DNA from: Nitrospirae bacterium RBG_16_43_11
GTDB taxonomy: Bacteria > Nitrospirota > 9FT-COMBO-42-15 > HDB-SIOI813
Direction: 5' to 3'
NCBI GenBank assembly: GCA_001805165.1
Contig: MHEI01000088.1
Location: 1 to 45,195, forward strand
DNA length: 45,195 bases
The translations under genes and the position numbers were made by a program. Shown piece after piece: positions 24,886 through 33,472 of this stretch (its first letter is position 1; each line of letters begins with the position of its first letter). The notes under the pieces are model-generated. The model had not been told where the DNA came from. It worked only from the letters and a program-made list of their open reading frames with translations, and searched no databases.

Positions 24886-26082
24886 ATGGGCGGCAGCATA
24901 TCCTTTTCCCGTACATTACGTCCTTTCCGTGCATTACAAATGCATGGTTTGATTCTTCTGTTTTTATCCCTTATGCCTTCTATGGCAAGGGCAGAGGACG
25001 GTATCCATATCAAATCCATGCTCATACCGTATGTTACAATAGAGACGGTTCAAAGTGATAATATATATTTTACACCGGACTTGAAACAAAGTGGTTACAG
25101 TGTCACTACTGCCCCTGGTATTAAACTGGAACTACCGTTAAACAGACATATGCTTTCTCTGGATTACGACACTGAAATGACAAGATATGTTGACTTCAGT
25201 AGTGAGAATACCACGGACCATCATTTCAAGGGACAAATTGACCTCAAATTCGGCAACCTTGCAGGGATGCAGCTGCAAAGCACACACATGAATGATCATG
25301 AGCCGAGAAGCTCATCACATACAGGCATAATTGAAAAATATGAAAGCGATGCTTTTACAGCTTCTTTTTCATATCAACTTGCAGATGTGTCAAAAGTTCA
25401 GTTGGATTATGCAACTACTGAATGGGATTTTAGATCAAGCAGTTTCAGGGAAAGGAATGAGATTCTGATATCCGGTTATATATATTACAGGGTGTTACCG
25501 AAGACATCTGCCTTTATGGAATATGACCGCAGGAATATAGATTATGATACATTTTCAAATTTCACAGATAATAAATCAGATAGCGCCCTCCTGGGTCTTA
25601 AGTGGGGGATTAATGAGAGATCGCAGGGAGTGATAAAGGGCGGATATGCATGGAAGGATTTTGATTCAGCTTCTAAGGAAGACTATGACACATGGACATT
25701 ATCAGTAGATTTGAGCCACAGGTTTACTGATTATACAGCCTTATCACTGGTGAATAAGAGGATCGTAAAAGAGGCAACCATACAGGGTGCAGACCTTATC
25801 CTGAGCTCTGAAAGCCATGCAAATTTTACTCACAGGTTTTATACAAGAATTGATGCTGTTCTTCAAGGATATTATAGTAAGAATAATTTTCTTGATGTCA
25901 GCAGCGGTGATAAAGAAATCAGAGAGGACAGAATAATTGCCGTAGGTGCAGGCGTGAAATATTATTTTAATGATTTGATGTCGCTTTTACTTGATTATGA
26001 ACACAGGGAGAGGAACTCAAGTGACAACAGCAATGACTATGATAATAATTCCTATATATTAAGCTTAAGATTTGAATTATAA
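24886..26082 (+). CDS. Outer-membrane beta-barrel protein (BBP2-like) of EPS loci
   Basis: 398 residues. A signal peptide (LILLFLSLMPSMARA before Glu-Asp) is followed by alternating amphipathic strands with many aromatic residues, such as HMLSLDYDTEMTRYVDF, AFMEYDRRNIDYDTF and MSLLLDYEHRERNSS, and a C-terminal strand ending LSLRFEL with final hydrophobic residues, as expected for an outer-membrane barrel. It resembles the beta-barrel family (PF10082) found with Wza/Wzc-type exopolysaccharide genes. It may form an export pore or anchor the secretion complex. ATG 24940 inside the frame gives a shorter signal peptide and is also possible. Followed 50 bases later by the repeat protein. Confidence 0.78.
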   Translation: MGGSISFSRTLRPFRALQMHGLILLFLSLMPSMARAEDGIHIKSMLIPYVTIETVQSDNIYFTPDLKQSGYSVTTAPGIKLELPLNRHMLSLDYDTEMTRYVDFSSENTTDHHFKGQIDLKFGNLAGMQLQSTHMNDHEPRSSSHTGIIEKYESDAFTASFSYQLADVSKVQLDYATTEWDFRSSSFRERNEILISGYIYYRVLPKTSAFMEYDRRNIDYDTFSNFTDNKSDSALLGLKWGINERSQGVIKGGYAWKDFDSASKEDYDTWTLSVDLSHRFTDYTALSLVNKRIVKEATIQGADLILSSESHANFTHRFYTRIDAVLQGYYSKNNFLDVSSGDKEIREDRIIAVGAGVKYYFNDLMSLLLDYEHRERNSSDNSNDYDNNSYILSLRFEL

Positions 26083-26132
26083 TTAGTGCTTGTATCATTT
26101 TTATTAACACATGTTACAGGAGGTATCTGACT

Positions 26133-26762
26133 ATGGTAAATAAAAAAATATATTGTCTTGTTACCTGCATTGTGATTGCGGCAGTATTTTCTTTAAACAC
26201 CGCATGGGCAGGAGATGCTAAAAAAACATCTTACAAAATGATAGAACGGGATGTCGCCGCTAAAGTGCCTGTACATGATATTATCAAACATGCCGTTGAT
26301 TCCGGTATGGATATCGGCAGTGTCGTTGATGCCCTTATAAAGAGCGGAACCGATGCATCATCTGTCGTGTATACTTCAATTACAGAGGGCTATCCAGCAG
26401 TTGATGTTGTCAGATCGGCTGTAGAGGCGGATTCTCCGCTGAGTACTGTAGTCAATTCTGCAATTAACGGAGGTGCGGATACGGAGATGGTTGCCAAAGG
26501 GGCACTTAAGGCCGGGGAATCTCCTTCAGCAGTTGCAACTGAAATCTCTGCCGCTACAGCGCCACAGTCTCCTGTATTCAGTTCATCGCCATTCTCTGGC
26601 CGGAAACATAGCGCCAAACAAAAAAATAGCGATGATGACTCGGATTCTATATCAGGAAGTAACAGCTTGGATACTGCTATAAGTATGGATTTGGAGAAGG
26701 AAAAACCTCCGCATGATGATCGGGGTAATCATTATGGCACTATACATAAACCGCAAAAATAG
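26133..26762 (+). CDS. Secreted protein with seven tandem 14-residue repeats; family not recognised
   Basis: 209 residues. A signal peptide ends near TAWA (residue 26). Residues 50-147 are seven consecutive 14-residue units with the pattern [VI][VI]xxAIxxGxDxxx: IIKHAVDSGMDIGS, VVDALIKSGTDASS, VVYTSITEGYPAVD, VVRSAVEADSPLST, VVNSAINGGADTEM, VAKGALKAGESPSA and a degenerate seventh. The spacing suggests short helices stacking as a solenoid. The rest (148-209) is polar, Ser/Asp/Lys-rich and probably disordered. AGGAGGT at 26118-26124 supports ATG 26133. Lying between a beta-barrel and a FecR-domain protein, it is likely periplasmic or surface-exposed; the role is unknown. Confidence 0.7.
   Translation: MVNKKIYCLVTCIVIAAVFSLNTAWAGDAKKTSYKMIERDVAAKVPVHDIIKHAVDSGMDIGSVVDALIKSGTDASSVVYTSITEGYPAVDVVRSAVEADSPLSTVVNSAINGGADTEMVAKGALKAGESPSAVATEISAATAPQSPVFSSSPFSGRKHSAKQKNSDDDSDSISGSNSLDTAISMDLEKEKPPHDDRGNHYGTIHKPQK
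26280..26573 (+). repeat. Seven in-frame 42-base units encoding 14-residue repeats
   Basis: Codons 50-147 of the secreted repeat protein. The register is exact: each unit begins with two branched hydrophobic residues and has Ala/Ile at positions 5-6 and Gly near position 9. No insertion or deletion breaks the 14-residue period. Confidence 0.75.
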
Positions 26763-26776
26763 TTAATTGATATTGT

Positions 26777-27433
26777 ATGTCAGGCATCATAATTCGATGG
26801 TCGTATCTTAAAACAGTTATTCTGATATTGGCCATTCTGCTGCTTCTTGTTGATAGTCCGGCAGCATTATACATGCCGGTGGGTAACATCACTGGTCTAT
26901 CTGGAAATGTGGTTGTGAATAAACCAGGTAATGAAAAGCCAGTTGGTCTCAGGAAGGAAGATGCAGTCTTTATCGGGGACATTTTAAGAACAGGCAGGAA
27001 ATCACGTGTACAAGTGACGTTTATTGATGATAACTTTGTGAACGTCTCATCTGAGAGTTCTATAATGGTAAATCAATATATCTTTGACAGGGAGAGAAAG
27101 AGGAGAAAGGTTATTGTAAAGTTGCTGGAAGGGGGGGTGAGGTTTATTCTTTATAAGAAATACAGCAATTCTTCCTTTGCAGTTGAGGCAGGTAATGCCT
27201 CAATTACAGGTAATATAGCGGACTTTACTGTAAAGGTTTCACCGCATGAGACAGAGGTAATTGTGCTTGACGGATTTGTTAATGTAAAAAACATATCCTC
27301 TATGGTTGTAGGTGAGATTCGGTTGGGCATTAATCAGAAAACTGCAGTCAAAGAGAAAAATCCACCATCTGAACCTGAGATAGTAACATCACAACAAAGG
27401 AATGCATGGATAGAGGAGACTAACGTACATTGA
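26777..27433 (+). CDS. FecR-domain periplasmic protein
   Basis: 218 residues. One N-terminal helix (TVILILAILLLLVDSPAAL) acts as signal or anchor. The FecR domain follows: GLSGNVVVNKPG, DAVFIGDILRTGRKSRVQVTF, NVSSESSIMVNQY, VKLLEGGVRFILY, then FAVEAGNASITGNIADFTV and VIVLDGFVNVKN. In EPS loci such stand-alone FecR proteins lack a partner sigma factor and probably have a structural or signalling role in the periplasm. It lies just upstream of the Wza-like gene, whose start overlaps or abuts its stop. Confidence 0.85.
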   Translation: MSGIIIRWSYLKTVILILAILLLLVDSPAALYMPVGNITGLSGNVVVNKPGNEKPVGLRKEDAVFIGDILRTGRKSRVQVTFIDDNFVNVSSESSIMVNQYIFDRERKRRKVIVKLLEGGVRFILYKKYSNSSFAVEAGNASITGNIADFTVKVSPHETEVIVLDGFVNVKNISSMVVGEIRLGINQKTAVKEKNPPSEPEIVTSQQRNAWIEETNVH

Positions 27434-27435
27434 GA

Positions 27436-28242
27436 ATGAGAAAAAATGTTCTATTCGTTATTAGTATAATACTTATATGCTTATACGCTGTTATTCCGGC
27501 CGATTGCCAGGAATACATTATCGGCGAGGGTGATCTGCTCAGGATAACAGTATATGACCATCCTGATCTTACTACTGAGACAAGGGTCAGTGGAGAAGGT
27601 CAGGTTAACTTTCCCCTTATTGGTGAGGTTATTGTAAATGGACTAACCGGCCAGGAGATAGAGAAAAAGATAGTCCAGCTTCTCAAAGGTGACTATATTA
27701 AAGATCCTCATGTCTCTGTCTTTATTATGGAATATAAAAGCAAGAAGGTGACAGTCCTTGGTGAGTTTACAAAACCAGGTCTGGTGATGTTGAGAGGGGA
27801 TTCAACATTGCTTGAGGTGATATCAAATGCAGGCGGCATTACACCTAATGCAGGCGAGAAACTTTATATACAGCGGAAGATTGTAAAAGGTGGTAGTGAC
27901 AGGAATGCTGATATAACAGTAGTGATTAATTTGAAGAAGCTCCTTGAAGAAGGTGACATCACCGCGAATACTGATGTGGAAGATGGAGATAGTATATATG
28001 TGCCGCGGGCATCATTTGTGTATGTCACAGGTGAAGTAAAGAGCCCCGGGGCATATAAGATTACAGAGAATCTGACTGTGTTAAAGACTATTACTCTTGC
28101 CGGCGGACTTACCCAGAAGGCAGGGCAGGGTAAGATTAAGATTGTGCGCAAGACTGACAATGGAGAGGTTACGATTAAGGTCAGGATGGATGATCTGGTT
28201 ATGCCGGATGATGTACTGATGGTGCCGGAAAGTATTTTTTGA
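27436..28242 (+). CDS. Wza/KpsD-type polysaccharide export protein
   Basis: 268 residues. A signal sequence (LFVISIILICLYAVI) is followed by the Poly_export domain YIIGEGDLLRITVYDHPDL and GQVNFPLIGEVIVNGLT, then two SLBB domains (KKVTVLGEFTKPGLVML and FVYVTGEVKSPGAYKI with TLAGGLT). It forms the periplasmic/outer-membrane export channel. There is a Cys near the cleavage site (PADC) but Asp at position -1 does not fit a lipobox, so lipidation is doubtful. An in-frame TTG lies at 27430; ATG 27436 is used. It precedes the Wzc-like kinase, its natural inner-membrane partner. Confidence 0.9.
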   Translation: MRKNVLFVISIILICLYAVIPADCQEYIIGEGDLLRITVYDHPDLTTETRVSGEGQVNFPLIGEVIVNGLTGQEIEKKIVQLLKGDYIKDPHVSVFIMEYKSKKVTVLGEFTKPGLVMLRGDSTLLEVISNAGGITPNAGEKLYIQRKIVKGGSDRNADITVVINLKKLLEEGDITANTDVEDGDSIYVPRASFVYVTGEVKSPGAYKITENLTVLKTITLAGGLTQKAGQGKIKIVRKTDNGEVTIKVRMDDLVMPDDVLMVPESIF

Positions 28243-28256
28243 GGGAGGGTTTATAA

Positions 28257-30446
28257 ATGTTGTTTAAGAATGATAATTTGCATCTGCTTGATTACTGGCG
28301 TGTACTTTCAAAACGCCGGTATGCGGCGATAATAGTTTTTGCCTTTATAGTGGGAATTGTTACCGTGTACTCATTTGTTGCAACACCTGTGTATAAGGGG
28401 TCAGCCCAGATACTTATCAATCTTGAGAAAAACCCGACTATGACCTTTTCGGAGGGTGACGTTGCATATTTACAAATGAAGGATTCGGATGATTATTTTC
28501 GCACACAGATAGAGATATTAAACAGCCGGGGTTTTGCAGACAAGGTTGTAAAAAAACTGCTGCTTGATAAAAATCCTTATTATCTTGAGAAGAAAAGCAA
28601 GCCTGACAACGGTATGATCAATAAGATAAAAGACACTGTATTCATGTTGTTCCCCGGAAGGACGAAACCAGATAATCCATTTCCTGAATCTCTGGCGCAG
28701 AGGGAAATTGATCCGGAACTTGTAGACATCATACTTTCTGAAATGCGGGTTGAGACAGGCAAAGAGGGCAATATCATCAAGATTCACTATCTTTCAGAGA
28801 ATCCCAACGTGGCTGTCGCTATGGCTAATGGAATCGCGGCTGCATATATTGAACACAATATGTATATAAGAATAAAGCCGTTCAGGGATGCGGTTGAGTG
28901 GCTTTCGGCGAGGATGGTGGAACTACGGGCGAAGGTTGAATCTTCAGAAAGGACCCTCCAGAAATACAAGGAAGAACGCGGTATTGCTTCTTTTGAAACA
29001 AGAGAGAATATCATTGCGCAGAAACTTCAGGAACTGGTGTCTGAGGTTGTAAGGATTGAAGGCCGGAGACAGGAGGCTGAGATCCGGTACAATCAGATCA
29101 AGTCTGTTATTGACAGCCCTGAACTCCTGGCCACTGTGCCTGATGTCATGAATAATCTGGTAATCCAGGGTTTAAGGATTGAAGAGCTTAGAATCAAGAA
29201 GGATATCTCGGAGTTGTCTGAGAAGTATGGCCCCAGGCATCCGCATATGATGAAGATTGTTTCTGAATTGAATACTGTCCAGAAAAATCTTGTGGAAGAG
29301 GCCAGAAAGATGTTAAGTGCAGCCAAGACAGAGTACGAGATTGCGAAGAGCCGCGAGACATCTCTTAAAAGGGCGCTTGATGAGCAGAAACAGGAATTTC
29401 TGGACCTGAGCAGGAAGTCCATAGAGTTTAATGTAATAGCAGGCGAATCGGAGAGCAACAAACTGTTCTATGAAATGCTGCTTAAAAAACTCCAGGAGGC
29501 ATCCCTGTCGAGCGGCATTAATATCTCCAATGCCCAGATTATAGATAATGCAGTTACACCAAAGTCTCCTGTTAGTCCCAGAAGAGGACTGTATATTTTC
29601 TTAGCAGCAATTGCCGGTGTTTTCGGCGGTGTATTTGCTGCCTTTTTTGTGGATTATCTGGATGACACGATTAAGGGCCAGGCGGACGTAGATAGTATAC
29701 TTGGATTGCCCTTCCTTGGTCTGGTGCCGGCAGCAAAAGGGACAGGACCTCTCTACATAACTGCAGATCCCAGGTCTGTAATGGCGGAATCATTCCGGAC
29801 TATACGTACAAGCGTAATGCTGTCCTCAGTAGAGAAGCCTCCAAAGGTTATAGTTATTACAAGCACATTCCCGAAAGAGGGCAAGACAACCATTGCTTCC
29901 AATCTTGCGGTTGCGATGGCGCAGATGGGGGAACGGGTGCTTCTAATTGACGCTGATATGAGAAAACCCTATATTGATAAAGTCTTTGGAATGGATAATT
30001 CTATTGGTATCAGCAATGTCATTGCGCGGCATAGTGATTTTCCTGACGCTGTCAGGACAATGCCTGATTTTCCTAATCTGAGTATACTCCCGGGAGGCAG
30101 GATAGCTCCGGACCCGTCTGAACTTCTTAGTTCCAGTCTGATGAAGGATTTACTTAATGGTTTAAGGGATAGATTTGACCGCATTATCATTGATTCACCT
30201 CCACTGAATGCTGTTTCTGACCCCCTGATATTATCCAGTCTTGCAGACAGCGTCATCATGGTAATATGGGGAGGCGTTACAGGAAGGGATGTTGTAAAAA
30301 AATCTATGCAGTCTTTAAAGGGTGTTAATGCAAAGATTCTGGGAGTCGTTATAAATAATCTGGCGATGTCAAAAAGGGATGGTTACCAGTACTATTATTC
30401 TTATTATTCTTATTCAGAAGGAAAAGGAATAGAGAAAACAGTATGA
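28257..30446 (+). CDS. Wzc-type chain-length regulator and tyrosine autokinase (Wzz + GNVR + BY-kinase)
   Basis: 729 residues. A Wzz domain with a first helix near residues 22-43 leads to a long periplasmic coiled coil (residues about 200-400), a GNVR motif region, a second helix (IFLAAIAGVFGGVFAAFFV), then the cytoplasmic kinase. Its Walker A is FPKEGKTT (about 538-546), Walker A' is LLIDADMRKP (about 562-571), and Walker B is IIIDSPPL (about 642). The tail at about 710-720 is Tyr-rich (YQYYYSYYSYSEG), the expected autophosphorylation cluster. The enzyme controls chain length and export through cycles of phosphorylation. A strong purine-rich site precedes the ATG. It overlaps the phosphatase gene as ATGA. 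Confidence 0.94.
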   Translation: MLFKNDNLHLLDYWRVLSKRRYAAIIVFAFIVGIVTVYSFVATPVYKGSAQILINLEKNPTMTFSEGDVAYLQMKDSDDYFRTQIEILNSRGFADKVVKKLLLDKNPYYLEKKSKPDNGMINKIKDTVFMLFPGRTKPDNPFPESLAQREIDPELVDIILSEMRVETGKEGNIIKIHYLSENPNVAVAMANGIAAAYIEHNMYIRIKPFRDAVEWLSARMVELRAKVESSERTLQKYKEERGIASFETRENIIAQKLQELVSEVVRIEGRRQEAEIRYNQIKSVIDSPELLATVPDVMNNLVIQGLRIEELRIKKDISELSEKYGPRHPHMMKIVSELNTVQKNLVEEARKMLSAAKTEYEIAKSRETSLKRALDEQKQEFLDLSRKSIEFNVIAGESESNKLFYEMLLKKLQEASLSSGINISNAQIIDNAVTPKSPVSPRRGLYIFLAAIAGVFGGVFAAFFVDYLDDTIKGQADVDSILGLPFLGLVPAAKGTGPLYITADPRSVMAESFRTIRTSVMLSSVEKPPKVIVITSTFPKEGKTTIASNLAVAMAQMGERVLLIDADMRKPYIDKVFGMDNSIGISNVIARHSDFPDAVRTMPDFPNLSILPGGRIAPDPSELLSSSLMKDLLNGLRDRFDRIIIDSPPLNAVSDPLILSSLADSVIMVIWGGVTGRDVVKKSMQSLKGVNAKILGVVINNLAMSKRDGYQYYYSYYSYSEGKGIEKTV

Positions 30447-31228
30447 TTGACATCCACTGTCACATCCTCCCTGGAACTGATGATGGCCCTGAGACTATAG
30501 AGGAATCTCTTGAGATGTGTCGTATAGCAGCATTGGATGGCATAAAAGTTATAGTTGCCACACCCCATTTCAGACCAGGCATTTCTGAATCCAGCCAGGA
30601 AAAGGTTTCTGATCTTATTGCAATATTGATGGATAAGGTAAAACAGGAGTGTATAGACTTACAGATACTGCCAGGGTCGGAGGTGACATTTACGGCGGAG
30701 ATGCCCGATTATATTAGAAATAATGAGTATCTGACTATTAATGGAAATGGCAGATATTTTCTGACTGAGTTTTATCCATCAGCAGTTCCGTTACACTGGG
30801 AAACTGTGCTGTTATCAATGCTACATTCAGGTTATGTTCCGGTTCTTGCTCATCCTGAAAGAAATTCCTTTTTTATGAATAATCCTGAGGGGTTGTCTGC
30901 CATTGTAAGGAGCGGAGTCCTTGTGCAGATTACTGCTATGAGTGTGACTGGAGAATTAGGTGAAGAAATACAGAGACTTAGCATCTTTCTCCTGAAGCAT
31001 AATCTTGTCCACGTTATTGCAACGGATGCGCATTCTTCTGTACACAGGGTGCCGATGCTGGCGGAGGCAGTCAGCATAGCTGCTGATGTTATTGGAAAAG
31101 AACATGCCTCAGCCCTTGTTACCTCAGTGCCTGCTGCAATTACTGGTGGCAAGACTGTCATTTTTCCACCCCCTCAGTTGTCTGATCAGAAGAAAAAGAG
31201 ATGGCCGCAAAATATTTTGATGCAGTAA
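30443..31228 (+). CDS. PHP-family protein-tyrosine phosphatase (CpsB/CapC-like)
   Basis: 261 residues. IDIHCHILPGTDDGP carries the metal-binding HxH (His5, His7) and Asp13/14; ATPHFRPG, LAHPERN and ATDAHSS hold the remaining metal ligands. This is the polymerase-and-histidinol-phosphatase fold of CpsB/Wzb-type phosphatases that dephosphorylate the Tyr tail of the kinase encoded upstream. The coupling by an ATGA overlap supports the pair. A short basic tail extends into the next gene by 28 bases. Confidence 0.9.
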   Translation: MIDIHCHILPGTDDGPETIEESLEMCRIAALDGIKVIVATPHFRPGISESSQEKVSDLIAILMDKVKQECIDLQILPGSEVTFTAEMPDYIRNNEYLTINGNGRYFLTEFYPSAVPLHWETVLLSMLHSGYVPVLAHPERNSFFMNNPEGLSAIVRSGVLVQITAMSVTGELGEEIQRLSIFLLKHNLVHVIATDAHSSVHRVPMLAEAVSIAADVIGKEHASALVTSVPAAITGGKTVIFPPPQLSDQKKKRWPQNILMQ

Positions 31229-32622
31229 TTGAAAAGGGAATTGCCTTTATCCTGATCTTTACCCCGCTTGCAATAGGTACTGTTCAGCAATGGTCAATCG
31301 CTATTATGGAAATAGCCTCATTTATCATCCTATGCGCCTGGATTTTGAAAATGGCTTCAGATGGGAAAGTTGTGGTTCTCAAAACACCTCTCTTTGGAAT
31401 TCTTGCAGCCCTGTTTTTGCTCATAGTCTTTCAAATCCTGCCGCTTCCTGAACGGCTGATGGCTTTCTTGTCTCCTTCAGCTAATAATATGTATTCTGCA
31501 TTCCTCGGGGATGATGTAACAATGAGCAGGACGATTAGCATATACTCCGGTGCGACCAGGGAGGAATTATTTAAACTCCTTTCATATGTGGCAGTCTTCA
31601 TTGTTGTGGTCAATCACTTCAGGACAAAGGTGCAGATAAGTCGTGTAGTGCTCACAATAATATATATGGGATGTTTTCTTGCTGTCTTTGCAGTAATCCA
31701 GAAGATGACCTGGAATGGAAGACTGTACTGGTTTTATCCGGTTGGTAAAGGGCTCCATTCTGATATGACATACATATGGGGCCCCTACATTAACCATAAC
31801 CACTTCGCGGGATATATGGAGATGGCTATTCCAATTGGTTTGGGATTTCTTCTATACAAGTTATCCGGCATTAATAGTTTGCATGGTCTTCCGGTGAGCA
31901 GGAGGATTGCCCGTTACTTGGACAGAAAGGATAGCGTCTACGTGATGTTTCTTTGTCTTGCTGTATTGATTATGTCTGTTGTCCTGTTTATGAGTTTGTC
32001 AAGAGGGGGCATAATAGGATTTACGGCATCTGTACTATTCTTTTCCTGGATGATCCGGACAAGACCTTCATTAAGAAAAAAGACAGGAGTCTTTGCGTTA
32101 TTGGGGATAATAACCCTTATTATTGTGTTACTTTCAGGATGGGGGCGGATAGAAGAAAGATTTCAGGAGGCAGGAGAGGTAGAAAAGATGAATAGGATAG
32201 ACATTTGGTCAGACACCATTAATATTGTCATGGATTTTCCTCTTCTTGGAACAGGACTTGGAACATTTAAAAATATATATCCCCAATATCAATCAGATAA
32301 TTCCAGATTCTTATTCGATCATGCTGAAAATGATTATCTGGAGATTGTGACGGATATGGGGATTGCCGGTTTTATTATCATCATTGGTATGGTTTCTGTC
32401 TTTTCCCATTCTGTTATAAAGGCGTGGCGTAAGAGACATGATAATTTCATTAAATGCATTGTTACAGCCGGTATGTCTTCGTGTGTTGCCATTGCGGTCC
32501 ACAGCTTTACAGATTTTAACCTGCGTATTCCAGCGAATATGATGCTGCTAACGGTAATTGCCGCGATTACATATTCCTCTGTCCTTATTCCTACTGATAA
32601 GAAATACAGCGATGCCATATAA
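31201..32622 (+). CDS. O-antigen ligase / Wzy-type polymerase (Wzy_C family)
   Basis: 473 residues with about twelve helices. The large periplasmic loop contains GPYINHNHFAGYMEMAIP, a motif shared by O-antigen ligase-like proteins, and SLSRGGIIGF, GLGTFKNIYPQY and HAENDYLEIVTDMG are further family signatures. It joins glycan units or transfers the chain in the periplasm. The start overlaps the phosphatase gene by 28 bases and its end overlaps the TPR gene. A second, unrelated polymerase-like gene lies at 36922, so one may ligate and the other polymerise. Confidence 0.87.
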   Translation: MAAKYFDAVIEKGIAFILIFTPLAIGTVQQWSIAIMEIASFIILCAWILKMASDGKVVVLKTPLFGILAALFLLIVFQILPLPERLMAFLSPSANNMYSAFLGDDVTMSRTISIYSGATREELFKLLSYVAVFIVVVNHFRTKVQISRVVLTIIYMGCFLAVFAVIQKMTWNGRLYWFYPVGKGLHSDMTYIWGPYINHNHFAGYMEMAIPIGLGFLLYKLSGINSLHGLPVSRRIARYLDRKDSVYVMFLCLAVLIMSVVLFMSLSRGGIIGFTASVLFFSWMIRTRPSLRKKTGVFALLGIITLIIVLLSGWGRIEERFQEAGEVEKMNRIDIWSDTINIVMDFPLLGTGLGTFKNIYPQYQSDNSRFLFDHAENDYLEIVTDMGIAGFIIIIGMVSVFSHSVIKAWRKRHDNFIKCIVTAGMSSCVAIAVHSFTDFNLRIPANMMLLTVIAAITYSSVLIPTDKKYSDAI

Positions 32623-33457
32623 AACATTTAATCTTGACAGACAGAAGTCTGTCAGGCTTGCAATTGCAGCAGTTATTACATCGGGCGTACTGTTGTTGTT
32701 TCCGATCAGGATGCTTATGGCGGATTACTATTACAACAGGGTCTCAGGAATTCTTGACGATAAATCTACGGAACAGATGGACCTGCTGGTAATATCCGGT
32801 GAAACCATCTTAAACTATAACCAATCTATAAAATCTTTGGAAAAAGCAGCGGCACTTGTTCCTTCAAATTCTGTTTATTTTAAAGCCCTGGCAGATATAT
32901 ATATAAAACTGGGCAAGTGGGCAGAGATTATGCAAATGGTTGGTGCAGAACTACCGCAGGAGGCAGTCTCCGTAGAGGATGCCAATAAAAATGCGGTTAA
33001 ATATTTAAGAAGGGCTATTTTATTAGAACCAACAAATCCTGATTATCATCTTGCACTGGGAAAGCTATATCATGTAACTACAGGAGATACATGGCATTCC
33101 GGAAAAGAATTGTCACGGGCTGCATATGCCTATCCTGTAAATGCGCCATTGAGATATGTGATAGCCAATCATTATTTGCTTTCCGGAATGAAAGGTGAGG
33201 CGCTCGAGCATGCGAGGATACTTGCGGCGGTTGATGACAGTTATCATACGCCGGATTCGGCAAGAGGGACTCTTGATGCTGAGAGAAGAACTCCTGAGTA
33301 TTTGTCGAGAGTTACCGGAAGCTATCTTTTCAAGGCACTGGAAATAGCCTGGATGGTTTCGAAAGACCCTGAGGTGATAAAGGGTATTGCACCAGAGAAT
33401 CCTGAAGCTAAAGATGCAGCCAGGTTGTTTTTAGAGGGCAAGGGATTTTATGAGTAA
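32612..33457 (+). CDS. TPR-containing membrane-anchored protein
   Basis: About 281 residues. One N-terminal helix (LAIAAVITSGVLLLFPI) is followed by TPR-like units: SIKSLEKAAALVPSNSVYF, AVKYLRRAILLEPTNPDYHL and ELSRAAYAYPVNAPLRYVI. It continues with a helical, charged C-terminus. TPR proteins next to ligase-like genes are common in this type of locus and probably act in the periplasm as a docking factor, which is inference. ATG 32612 was preferred to the upstream start at 32558, which would overlap the ligase gene too far. Confidence 0.75.
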   Translation: MPYKTFNLDRQKSVRLAIAAVITSGVLLLFPIRMLMADYYYNRVSGILDDKSTEQMDLLVISGETILNYNQSIKSLEKAAALVPSNSVYFKALADIYIKLGKWAEIMQMVGAELPQEAVSVEDANKNAVKYLRRAILLEPTNPDYHLALGKLYHVTTGDTWHSGKELSRAAYAYPVNAPLRYVIANHYLLSGMKGEALEHARILAAVDDSYHTPDSARGTLDAERRTPEYLSRVTGSYLFKALEIAWMVSKDPEVIKGIAPENPEAKDAARLFLEGKGFYE

Positions 33458-33472
33458 AATAGCAGGTTAAGT

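Noticed and set aside
26777..27433. FecR protein as part of a sigma/anti-sigma iron-uptake system
   Set aside because: No ECF sigma factor or TonB receptor is nearby; it is embedded in EPS export genes.
29093..29461. 122-residue minus-strand frame inside the kinase gene
   Set aside because: It is the reverse of the coiled-coil coding region and Leu/Ser-rich from codon bias; no independent evidence.
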